Assembly (NCBI GenBank): GCA_025354565.1
Contig: JANXMQ010000012.1
Location: 1-45,357 of the forward strand
Reading direction: 5' to 3'
DNA: 45,357 nt
DNA from: Akkermansiaceae bacterium
GTDB taxonomy: Bacteria; Verrucomicrobiota; Verrucomicrobiia; Verrucomicrobiales; Akkermansiaceae
Of this stretch, positions 1 through 6,634 are shown one piece after another. The position numbers and the translations under genes are program-made. The number at the start of each line of letters is the position of its first letter. Positions within the stretch are counted from its first letter, which is position 1. Below the pieces are notes generated by a model. The model saw only the letters and a list, made by a program, of their open reading frames with translations, searched no databases and had not been told where the DNA came from.

Positions 1-44
1 GGATCTTGCGGGATGGTTTCTTCATGGTGCCGTGAAGATACCAT

Positions 45-150
45 GTTAGGCACCTTCCAATCATCCGCCGAAGCAGTCAGGCGAGCTCGAGCCTTTCAGG
101 CTCGCCCGCCTGCTTCGGACGGCGTGGAAATGGTACCAGTCCGCGCTAAC
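45..150. repeat. Imperfect palindromic element (REP- or MITE-like)
   Basis: Nested inverted repeats seen directly. The outer ends are GTTAGG (45-50) and GCTAAC (145-150). The middle arms CCGAAGCAG (68-76) and CTGCTTCGG (110-118) match perfectly. The innermost arms CGAGCCT (88-94) and AGGCTCG (98-104) enclose a 3-base loop. Partial matches between the arms (GGCACCTTCC against GGTACCATTTCC on the opposite strand) suggest one symmetric unit of about 105 bp. It lies in non-coding DNA downstream of the ABC ATPase gene. It could be a REP/BIME-type repeat, a small non-autonomous mobile element, or a strong bidirectional terminator. Confidence 0.55.
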
Positions 151-593
151 AAGCAAACAACCGTTTCATTCGGGGTTGGAAATCAGGACAGTTACGGCAG
201 TTGAGTGAACTTAAATGGATAGGCGGGGGCAGTCCTTGGATTTCAATATTATTGACGATGGAGCGCTGTCAAAGGGGGCGGGTAAATGGGGTCAGAGCAG
301 AGTACACGGATTCACATTTGAATGGGGGGCTGATTTGGCGCTGGAAATCGACCTCGACGAAGTGGACGTTGCTACAGGTCAGACGACGGGATGGGGTAGG
401 GTGCGGTTTGGACATCCCGTCGAGGATGCTCGATCAGCCGCGGATGAATTGAGGGTGGGTTTTGGGCCGCACAATTTTTTGGATGGTTTCAAATGAATAT
501 TCCGTTGCCAGAAGGCGGTCCAAAAAAGCAGTCGCTGGGGTTGGTCGTAGGTGTGGGCTTAGTGAGTTTTTGAGCTGCCATTGTCGAAGGATT
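151..593. other. Region with no supportable gene
   Basis: Open frames exist on both strands (for example 215-496 on plus), but none has a recognisable motif, a convincing start or a partner gene. The predicted peptides are rich in Arg, Gly and Trp, like out-of-frame translation. The word GGGGTCAGAGCAG near 289 resembles short sequences often seen beside IS200-like or REP-associated transposase genes, but no transposase is present. It may be degenerate intergenic or decayed mobile DNA. Confidence 0.4.
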
Positions 594-1382
594 TCAGCAG
601 GCCGGGCGGACGTCACACCAGCCTCGGGACCAAGTCACCCGCAGGTTGGTTTGATAGAGTTCGCTCAGACATTGCGAAGTGAGGATTTTCCGTTTCTCGC
701 CGTCCGCAAAGATCCGGCCATCACGCAGCAGAACCACGCGGTCGATTTCCGGTGGGATCTCACCTGGATGATGAGTCACCAAAACCAGGTCTCGGCCAGC
801 TTGGAGCAGGCTCCGGAGTGTCGCAATGAGTTGAATGGCCGCCGTGAAGTCCAGGGCGGTCGAGGGTTCGTCCAGCACCAGCACTTGGGGTTCATGGACG
901 AGGGCGCGGGCGATGAGGAGTCGCCGCCGTTCGCCGGATGACAGTCCGCCGAATTCCCGAGCTGCTAGAGTAACCACGCCCATCAGCTCCATCGCTACTC
1001 TGGCCCGGTCCTTTTCGAGTCGTGAAAATCGCATCTCGCGCGTCCGACCATAAGCACCTCGCAGCGATGACAGGACCGCATCGAGGGCTAATTCATCTGG
1101 CCCAAAACGGCTCACCTCCTCCGGCATCACCACGCCGATCCGGTGACGAATTTCCGCCAGTGACCACAGTTCATCACCGAACAAACGACAGCGCGTTGCT
1201 GGGTCCGCTGCGGGCCGGACTTCGCCGGTTAGAAGTTTTAGGAAAGTGCTTTTTCCCGCGCCGTTAGGTCCGAGGATCGCCACACTTTCGCCGTGGTTGA
1301 GGGTGAGCGAAAAGTCTCGCAAGGCGAGTGTTTCGTCGCGCCAGACTTGTGCGTTTGTGATCTCGAAAATCGGCTCTGACAT
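594..1382 (-). CDS. ABC transporter ATP-binding protein
   Basis: A 262-residue cytoplasmic ABC ATPase. The Walker A motif GPNGAGKST is at residues 38-46, the signature LSSGE at 147-151, the Walker B LVLDEP at 168-173, and a switch His follows in VTHHPGE (about 203-209). The chosen start gives MSEPIFEI, a normal first strand of the fold; the longer frame back to 1550 only adds sequence that overlaps the neighbouring gene. It starts 7 bp after the stop of the L,D-transpeptidase-like gene, so the two are probably cotranscribed. No permease gene is adjacent, so the substrate cannot be inferred. The fold and ATPase role are secure, the transported molecule is not. Confidence 0.9.
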   Translation of the reverse strand: MSEPIFEITNAQVWRDETLALRDFSLTLNHGESVAILGPNGAGKSTFLKLLTGEVRPAADPATRCRLFGDELWSLAEIRHRIGVVMPEEVSRFGPDELALDAVLSSLRGAYGRTREMRFSRLEKDRARVAMELMGVVTLAAREFGGLSSGERRRLLIARALVHEPQVLVLDEPSTALDFTAAIQLIATLRSLLQAGRDLVLVTHHPGEIPPEIDRVVLLRDGRIFADGEKRKILTSQCLSELYQTNLRVTWSRGWCDVRPAC

Positions 1383-1389
1383 GGATGGG

Positions 1390-2121
1390 TTATTCGATGG
1401 CAGGCAACTTCCAAGGACTGCGGAGTTTTGTGTATTCCGACTTGGGGAGGAGAACAAAGAGTGGGTGGCGGGCCGGGTTGATTTGGGCGATGAGCCACTC
1501 AAGTTTCGGCTGTTCCATGGTGGTGCAGCCGGCGGTGGGACGGCTGCCACCGCCGCGCCAGATGTGGAAGAAGATGGATGACCCGGCGTTCGGCACGGCT
1601 TTGGGGGAGGCGTTGTGGTGGATGAAGATTTCCAGCGAGTGGGCGGGATCCGCTTGTTTCATCTGCTGCTTTTTTTCCCATGCGGTGGTGGGTTCGTGAT
1701 CGAGAGTGACGTGCTGGTTGTAGCTTGGCGACGTTGGATCTTCGACCCAGAGATCGCGCGAGGTGACTTGGTGATAGGGCAGGTTGGGTTGTTTGCGAAT
1801 GCTGGCCGCGTAGCCCCAGGCTCCACCGATGGCGAAGACCCCGGCAGGAGAACGGTTGTCTCCTTCCCGCTTGGTGACGACTCCGGCGGGAAGCGGGTGG
1901 AGGCCGCTGCCCCAGACCAAGCCGCTTTTGCCGAGGCGGGCCTGCCATGGCTGGCCGGTGGCTTTCCAAGTGGTGCCAGATTTTTCGTAGAGGCGGAGGG
2001 TGGCGGTGGAATTGTCCCAGCCATCCGCGAGGCCCAGAACGCACTGAGTGGAATCGGCAGGTAACTCGAAGGCGGCGGCGGGGAGCACGCAGAGGAGGAG
2101 GGCGAGAAATTTCAGGTTCAT
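1390..2121 (-). CDS. Secreted L,D-transpeptidase-like (YkuD family) protein
   Basis: A 243-residue exported protein. It starts MNLKFLALLLCVLPAAAFE, a clear Sec signal peptide cleaved near residue 18. Near the C-terminus, FFHIWRGGG and then RPTAGCTTM carry a His and a Cys in the arrangement seen in YkuD-type L,D-transpeptidase domains, where the Cys attacks peptidoglycan stem peptides. By family it would act in the periplasm on cell-wall cross-links or lipoprotein attachment. The start at 2121 was chosen because it opens the signal peptide; the longer frame to 2220 overlaps repeats. The catalytic pattern departs slightly from the usual S-H-G-C, so activity is inferred. Confidence 0.8.
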   Translation of the reverse strand: MNLKFLALLLCVLPAAAFELPADSTQCVLGLADGWDNSTATLRLYEKSGTTWKATGQPWQARLGKSGLVWGSGLHPLPAGVVTKREGDNRSPAGVFAIGGAWGYAASIRKQPNLPYHQVTSRDLWVEDPTSPSYNQHVTLDHEPTTAWEKKQQMKQADPAHSLEIFIHHNASPKAVPNAGSSIFFHIWRGGGSRPTAGCTTMEQPKLEWLIAQINPARHPLFVLLPKSEYTKLRSPWKLPAIE

Positions 2122-2140
2122 AAGAGGAAAAGGAAAAAAC

Positions 2141-2203
2141 GGAGCTGGATGCTCCTTGCACGGTTTGGAGCTGGAAGTTCCAGCTACTTGGAAGTTCCAG
2201 CTA
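2141..2203. repeat. Tandem palindromic repeat GGAAGTTCCAGCTA
   Basis: Two adjacent copies of TTCCAGCTA-containing units are visible at 2169-2185 (AGCTGGAAGTTCCAGCT, with 8-bp arms) and 2188-2203 (TGGAAGTTCCAGCTA). They are preceded by a small hairpin GGAGC-TGGAT-GCTCC at 2141-2155. They fill the 95-bp gap between the DUF3108-like gene and the L,D-transpeptidase-like gene, both on the minus strand. They could act as an intercistronic RNA hairpin that tunes expression, or be copies of an intergenic repeat. Confidence 0.5.
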
Positions 2204-2216
2204 TATTGACGCGGCG

Positions 2217-3059
2217 TCAAGGCTTGCGCTGGGAGACGAGGGTGGCGCGGACGTCGCCGATGAAGACGGCGGCCCGCAGTTCGAGCGGGATGCGGTCGGC
2301 ATCGTCACTGAGCCAGAGGGTGGCGTCTTGTTTGAGTTTCTTGTAGGGCTGGAGTTCGAGGGTCTTGGTGTCGATTTTCCGCATGCCTACCGTTAGGCGG
2401 ATGGCGTCGCGGCCTGCGTGGACCTCGCGGCCCTCGACTTTGACGCGGAGGAGGCAGGGCGCGCCGACGGGATTGATGGTGAGGGTGACTTGGTCGCCGG
2501 TATCGAGTTTCTGGCTGCGGACGTGGAGCATGGCAGAAAACATATCGAAAACCGGGGAGAAGGGGAAGGTGCGGTCCGATAGTTTCACGGCTCCGGTCTT
2601 GAGGTGCTTGGTTTCCTCGTGGGTTTCCGTGCCCGAGGGGAGATAGCGGATGGTGGTGTTGACGGTTTCCTTGTCATCCGTTTCCACGGCATGAAAGTAG
2701 CGCGGGCGGAGTGAGGAGGGATCGACCTCGGACCAGAAATCCGTCTGATAGGGAAAGAGTAGGGCGGCGGCACCCAGACTGGTGGCGGAGGTGCGGATGA
2801 CGTAGGAGCCGGATTTGGTAACATCCGGCGGGGCGAATTCCATGCGGACGGTGCCGGCGGTGATCATGCCGTTCCAACTCACTTGGAGGTCGAGCACGGT
2901 GGGGGCGAGTTTCGCAAAGTGGCCGGGTGTCGAGGATGTTAGATCGGCCTGCCAAACGGGAGCGGCGAGGGCGAGGTGGGAGCAAAAACACGCAACCAAA
3001 AGCGAGTGGCAGAATGCAAACATGCCGCGTGGGACGACCGTGCGGGTTGAGTTATTCAT
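2217..3059 (-). CDS. DUF3108-like exported protein
   Basis: 280 residues from MNNSTRTVV. A hydrophobic segment at about residues 13-32 (MFAFCHSLLVACFCSHLALA) is a signal peptide, so translation may instead start at that internal Met (3023). The mature part is beta-rich. The C-terminal stretch ATLWLSDDADRIPLELR followed by VRATL is typical of DUF3108 proteins, periplasmic proteins of unsettled function often annotated as lipid- or envelope-related. It lies between the pilus locus and the L,D-transpeptidase-like gene, with 95 bp of repeat-rich DNA downstream and a palindrome array upstream. The DUF assignment is from remembered sequence character, not from a search. Confidence 0.75.
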   Translation of the reverse strand: MNNSTRTVVPRGMFAFCHSLLVACFCSHLALAAPVWQADLTSSTPGHFAKLAPTVLDLQVSWNGMITAGTVRMEFAPPDVTKSGSYVIRTSATSLGAAALLFPYQTDFWSEVDPSSLRPRYFHAVETDDKETVNTTIRYLPSGTETHEETKHLKTGAVKLSDRTFPFSPVFDMFSAMLHVRSQKLDTGDQVTLTINPVGAPCLLRVKVEGREVHAGRDAIRLTVGMRKIDTKTLELQPYKKLKQDATLWLSDDADRIPLELRAAVFIGDVRATLVSQRKP

Positions 3060-3103
3060 GGTGAGATAGGTGTGGAGCGAGGAGTAAGCCCCCATGGAGC
3101 GTT

Positions 3104-3165
3104 GACATCCTGTTCACTGAGTGCCCGGGACATCTTGTCCTGCGTAATTCCGGCGACAAAATGTC
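3104..3165. promoter_or_regulatory. Array of three GACA-N3-TGTC palindromes
   Basis: Three related dyads are visible: GACATCCTGTT (3104-3114), GACATCTTGTC (3129-3139) and GACAAAATGTC (3155-3165). Their centres are 25-26 bp apart. The second and third are perfect GACA/TGTC dyads. They lie 45 bp upstream of the DUF3108-like gene and downstream of the last gene of the pilus-linked string. Regular spacing in non-coding DNA fits binding sites for a dimeric regulator. The second and third copies could also pair as a 12-bp hairpin and act as a terminator. No cognate regulator is identifiable. Confidence 0.45.
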
Positions 3166-3231
3166 CGCTGCACCTGGCGTTCAGGATGAGCACGCTCGCA
3201 GTCCCGGTGCGTGGCAATTTACTCGGGAGCA

Positions 3232-3723
3232 TTATTGATTTGTCCCCGGAAAGACCCGCTCGGCACGGGGCGGAAGGACGCCGGGACCGTTGTCGAAGCT
3301 CGTGTCGGGGCGGTCCTCGCTGACCGGCATCGGGCGGAAGGACTCGGAGTGGGTGTCCACGCGGAATTCGAGTTTCATGACGTCGCGGTTGGTCTCGGCG
3401 ACTTGGTCGAGGAGGTCGCGATTTTGATTTTGGAGGCTCTCCATTTTGGCGATGAGGGCTTCGTAGAATTTTTTCTGCGCGGCTTCGTTCGGTGGGATGG
3501 GCGAGGGATTCGGCGGCAGTTGGCGGGTAAGCAAAATTGGGGCGGGAGTATTCGCGACAGCGGGATTGGTGGGCTGGGCCGCGTGCCGGGATGGCGATGA
3601 AATCGGGAGTCCGATCTGAATCGCGGAGACGAACTGACGCACCGACCACCAGTGGCTGAAGCCAGCGGCCGTCATCGCGGCAAGGGCGAGGCCACAGATC
3701 AAGGGAATGGTGGTGGGCTTCAT
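3232..3723 (-). CDS. Unknown membrane-anchored coiled-coil protein, last gene of pilus-linked string
   Basis: 163 residues with no family recognised. An N-terminal membrane segment spans about residues 7-22. It is followed by a Pro/Asn-rich linker (about 45-78), a helical region with coiled-coil character (about 80-118, FYEALIAKMESLQNQNRDLL), and a tail containing HSESFRPMPV. The topology suggests a short cytoplasmic end and a periplasmic coiled coil. Its ATG overlaps the previous gene's stop as ATGA (3720-3723), indicating translational coupling. Inferred role: a lineage-specific structural or adaptor part of the envelope machine encoded upstream. Confidence 0.7.
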   Translation of the reverse strand: MKPTTIPLICGLALAAMTAAGFSHWWSVRQFVSAIQIGLPISSPSRHAAQPTNPAVANTPAPILLTRQLPPNPSPIPPNEAAQKKFYEALIAKMESLQNQNRDLLDQVAETNRDVMKLEFRVDTHSESFRPMPVSEDRPDTSFDNGPGVLPPRAERVFPGTNQ

Positions 3724-4499
3724 TTCTTGCGGATGGGAACGGGTTTGATATCCAGCAGGGGTTCCGGTTTTGGCGGGGCTGCGGGTTTCGGCAACGAGAC
3801 GAGAAGTTGTTGCAAGCTATCGATCACATTGCCGAGTTGCCTGGCATCGGTGTCTAACTGAGCGACTGATTTTGAGAGGATGGCCGCAACGGTTGCGGTT
3901 TGCTGGTAGCCGAGGCGGTTGTCATAGCCGGGCTCGGAGATGGCAAAGACCTGTGCGCCATCGGCATCCGGGATGAGCAGATGGGGACGAATTGAGAGGG
4001 TGATTTTCGATCCGGGGGAAAGTTCCACCTCGCGGGTGAAGGGCGGGGCGCTGTCCGAGGCATCTAAGCGCCAACCGGCGGGTGGCTGCGCGAGTGGCTT
4101 GGCGGGAAAAGGTGCGAGCAATTTCACTTGGGCGGGATTGACGGAAGCGTTGCCCGTCTGGAGTTTCTCGACACGCACGGCGAGGCCATTTTCCGGCTTG
4201 GGGGATGCCTCGTCGGGCTTGATGGCGCTCGCTTCTGGCGGGAGCGGTGGCGCGGGTTCGGTGGGCTTGGCGCTGGCTGTTTCCGGGGGCTTGGCTTCTG
4301 CGGTGGGTGCCGGGGCTGGTGGCTCGGCGATGGGAGTCAGGACGACAGTGACTTCGTTGGGCTTGCTCTTGTCGCGGTTGTTGAATTCCTGGATGGCATC
4401 GAGCACGGCATCGGATTTCGGCGGTTCCGCGACATTTTGCGCTTGGGTGAAAATCGTGGCACCGAGGGCAATGGCGGCAATGGCAAGGCGTGTATTCAT
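3720..4499 (-). CDS. Unknown exported Pro-rich protein, pilus-linked
   Basis: 259 residues. A signal peptide (MNTRLAIAAIALGATIFTQAQ) is followed by a long linker rich in Pro, Ala, Glu and Lys (about residues 55-105), like the periplasm-spanning linkers of TonB or PilP. A more ordered C-terminal region (about 120-235) follows, then a Pro-rich end. No enzyme motif is visible. The gene overlaps both neighbours by the four bases ATGA, so it is made in step with them. A bridging role between inner-membrane and outer-membrane parts of the pilus machine is plausible from its architecture but is inference. Confidence 0.7.
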   Translation of the reverse strand: MNTRLAIAAIALGATIFTQAQNVAEPPKSDAVLDAIQEFNNRDKSKPNEVTVVLTPIAEPPAPAPTAEAKPPETASAKPTEPAPPLPPEASAIKPDEASPKPENGLAVRVEKLQTGNASVNPAQVKLLAPFPAKPLAQPPAGWRLDASDSAPPFTREVELSPGSKITLSIRPHLLIPDADGAQVFAISEPGYDNRLGYQQTATVAAILSKSVAQLDTDARQLGNVIDSLQQLLVSLPKPAAPPKPEPLLDIKPVPIRKK

Positions 4500-5272
4500 T
4501 TTCCTGCGGCTTGGATTTTGACTGACTCGGTGGTGTTAAGTCCGGCGGGACGGGGGGTGTCTGCTGCGTCCTGCTGGTTGGTCGGAAGCGTGGGACTGTC
4601 CGCCCGAAGCGCGCCGGCTGGGATCGAGCGCTCCATGAGATGATTCCATGAGTCTAGCAATTCCGCGCCTTCGATGCGCAACTGCCGGGACTTTTCCTGA
4701 TAGTTTGACAGGCGGGCGAGCAGGGCGCGCGCCTCGGCGACTTCCGCCGTGGTCCAGCGCAAACCGCGGCTCTGATAGAGAACTGGGACGTCCAGATCAA
4801 TCCGTGCGAGATGACCGCCCGGGGCCTCGGCGGTGAGGACGTGCTGGATGCGGAGGTTCGTTTGTTCGAAAGCGGCGGGCGCGTGGGCCGGGCCCTCAGC
4901 GCGCACGGTCTGGCCGGGGAGTTTTTCGCCAGGCAAGCGATCCTGGCTGGGCATCAGGGAGCTTTCCTTGGCAAGCGGGCTGGTGCCAGACGGGCTTGCT
5001 TTCGGAATGACCGGTTTTTCCACATAATCCAGCAGCGGGCCTTGCGATGCCAGTATAACAGGCTTGGTGATATACATCAGGCAAAACAAAGCCGCGACAG
5101 CGGTGCTGGTGAAGAGCAGCCACGGGTAGGCCCGCTGGGCAGAGCAGGGCACCGCGCGCCGGTTCGCGCTGGAATAAGATGCGGCAGGAATGGCCAGAGC
5201 AGAGGGCAGCGAAGGCATCGCGCTGTCCGCAGCCTTGATGACAGTGGAATTCTGTGAGGGAAGAGGCTTCAT
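4496..5272 (-). CDS. Unknown single-pass membrane protein, pilus-linked
   Basis: 258 residues, bitopic. A cytoplasmic N-terminal tail of about 48 residues is followed by one membrane segment (about 49-70, YPWLLFTSTAVAALFCLMYI). The periplasmic part has a Pro-rich linker and then a helical domain (about 140-225) containing ARIDLDVPVLYQSRGLRW and NYQEKSRQLR. It resembles no family I can name. ATGA overlaps with both neighbours place it inside the translationally coupled block 3232-5736. Its topology recalls GspC or PilN/PilO-type inner-membrane components, but no homology is claimed. Confidence 0.7.
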   Translation of the reverse strand: MKPLPSQNSTVIKAADSAMPSLPSALAIPAASYSSANRRAVPCSAQRAYPWLLFTSTAVAALFCLMYITKPVILASQGPLLDYVEKPVIPKASPSGTSPLAKESSLMPSQDRLPGEKLPGQTVRAEGPAHAPAAFEQTNLRIQHVLTAEAPGGHLARIDLDVPVLYQSRGLRWTTAEVAEARALLARLSNYQEKSRQLRIEGAELLDSWNHLMERSIPAGALRADSPTLPTNQQDAADTPRPAGLNTTESVKIQAAGK

Positions 5273-5736
5273 GGTTTCGTCACGAGTTTTTCCCGGGCAT
5301 CAACGATCCCGGGCTTCAGTTCGGCTGCGACGGAATAGCTGACAATCGTTTGATCCGAGACACCTGGAAACGTGGTAATCGTCATGGATTCGCGGGAAAG
5401 CCGCAAGTGCCGAAGCGTCCCAGCGACATTACTCATCGCCTGCAAGCCGGGAATCACCTCGAGCGCACCTGCGCCCGGACGCTGGCGCCCGATGCCATCG
5501 GAACGGTAAATTTCAAAGGTGGTGTGGGCGTCCTCGTCACCCTCGGCCGTCACCCGGATATGGATACCGTCGGTATAAACGCGGAAGGCGATGGGCTTCA
5601 TCGGGATCGGCGTCACCTGCTGCCCAGTGAGTTTGAAGTGGGATTGCAGCAGGAAATCACCGACATGTTTGAACTCGGCAGCCCAGGCCACCGATGACAG
5701 TAATACAAGTGTTAGTAGTGATAGAAACCGCGTCAT
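5269..5736 (-). CDS. Unknown small secreted protein, pilus-linked
   Basis: 155 residues. The signal peptide MTRFLSLLTLVLLSSVAWA is cleaved before AEFKHVGDF. The mature protein of about 136 residues looks beta-rich and has no cysteine pair or known catalytic motif. Its ATG overlaps the pseudopilin stop as ATGA (5733-5736) and its stop overlaps the next start the same way. Close coupling to a pseudopilin suggests a periplasmic or pilus-associated accessory factor. Function is unknown. Confidence 0.7.
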   Translation of the reverse strand: MTRFLSLLTLVLLSSVAWAAEFKHVGDFLLQSHFKLTGQQVTPIPMKPIAFRVYTDGIHIRVTAEGDEDAHTTFEIYRSDGIGRQRPGAGALEVIPGLQAMSNVAGTLRHLRLSRESMTITTFPGVSDQTIVSYSVAAELKPGIVDAREKLVTKP

Positions 5737-6143
5737 GGCCCAACATCCCAGAGGGAGTCCGTAGTACTGCCGGAGGGGTCGTAAGCGACTCCGGAACCGT
5801 TGTTGATGATGGGGGGAGATACGTTTACTGTAATCGTCAAAGTGGCTCCAGTTAGGGATCTGACCGTCGGCATCACCGTCACGTTGTTCGGCAGGTATGG
5901 CAGAATCAACGTGCTTGTAAGACTGCTGACAGCGACCGTCGGATTATCCGCGAGATACATCCGCTGGGCGGCATAGACTGAGCGGAGGCTTTCAGCCGCG
6001 ACTCGCCCGAGTTTCCATTCATCCATCTTCGCGGAGCTGAACAAGCCGATTTTCATCAACGCGAGCAATATCAGAATGACGATCGTCATTTCTAGGATCG
6101 TGAAGGCGTTCTTGGAATTGCGGATCAAACGCGACGTTTTCAT
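5733..6143 (-). CDS. Pseudopilin / minor type IV pilin-like protein
   Basis: 136 residues. A basic leader (MKTSRLIRNSKNA) precedes FTILEMTIVILILLALMKIGLF, a classic class III prepilin N-terminus with Phe at +1 and Glu at +5. Residue -1 is Ala rather than the usual Gly, which prepilin peptidases can tolerate but which is uncommon. The rest is a short globular head rich in Thr, Val and Ser with no Cys. It differs clearly from the two major-pilin-like proteins at 15027-15914, so it may be a minor or tip subunit. It lies 56 bp after the small membrane-protein gene and overlaps the next gene by ATGA. Confidence 0.85.
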   Translation of the reverse strand: MKTSRLIRNSKNAFTILEMTIVILILLALMKIGLFSSAKMDEWKLGRVAAESLRSVYAAQRMYLADNPTVAVSSLTSTLILPYLPNNVTVMPTVRSLTGATLTITVNVSPPIINNGSGVAYDPSGSTTDSLWDVGP

Positions 6144-6199
6144 GACAAGAAATAATTAATCTATTCTGTGGATATTGCAAAGCCTGAAATCCACGGAAT

Positions 6200-6613
6200 T
6201 CAGCTTTTGAAGAGTTTAACAGCATCCATGAAATTTCTCTGGAATTCGGGATCATCTGCGAAGGTTTTGAGATATAGCAGCGCGGATATGGATGAAATGG
6301 TAATGACGACCAAGGAGATCAGCCACCAAGTAACGGATTTGTTCTTTGGCGCGAGGAAAGGGACGTACCAGTCTTTTTTATCCACGATCTGGGTCGTGTA
6401 CATCTGGCTGTTGGCGCGGAGTTGTGAGATCAGTTTGTCGGCAACACTGCTGCTGCTGGCGACAAAGAGGTGCTTGTAGCGCTTTCCCGGAACATCGGGT
6501 ATCTCTACTGCGCGTACACCAGCCGGTAGTGACTCTGGCGGGCGCAGCGTGTGGATGTGGGTTTCATACACGTATTTCTCGCGTAGCCAGCGGTCAAAGC
6601 GTGTGAGTTGCAT
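6200..6613 (-). CDS. Unknown small protein with one C-terminal membrane helix
   Basis: 137 residues. The first 92 or so are soluble and contain YVYETHIHTL, a basic patch GKRYKH and QMYTTQIVDKKDWYVPFLAPK. A single membrane helix follows (about 94-115, VTWWLISLVVITISSISAL), then a short charged tail. With no signal peptide it should be anchored with the N-terminal domain in the cytoplasm. It lies 21 bp after pilC and just before the pseudopilin, so it could contact the inner-membrane platform or assembly ATPase. No family recognised. Confidence 0.65.
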   Translation of the reverse strand: MQLTRFDRWLREKYVYETHIHTLRPPESLPAGVRAVEIPDVPGKRYKHLFVASSSSVADKLISQLRANSQMYTTQIVDKKDWYVPFLAPKNKSVTWWLISLVVITISSISALLYLKTFADDPEFQRNFMDAVKLFKS

Positions 6614-6634
6614 AAGTTTACTTGGAATGAGTCG

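Noticed and set aside
280-310. GGGGTCAGAGCAG word resembling sequence near IS200-like transposases
   Set aside because: No transposase frame or matching inverted partner nearby; one short word is not enough to call a mobile element.
462-941. Plus-strand 159-codon frame
   Set aside because: Antisense to the ABC ATPase gene with no independent support.
1499-2161. Minus-strand 220-codon frame over the L,D-transpeptidase-like gene
   Set aside because: Arg/Pro-rich shadow frame; the overlapping frame has a signal peptide and catalytic Cys/His.
4128-4643. Plus-strand Gly-rich 171-codon frame
   Set aside because: Antisense reflection of the Pro/Ala-rich coding region on the minus strand.
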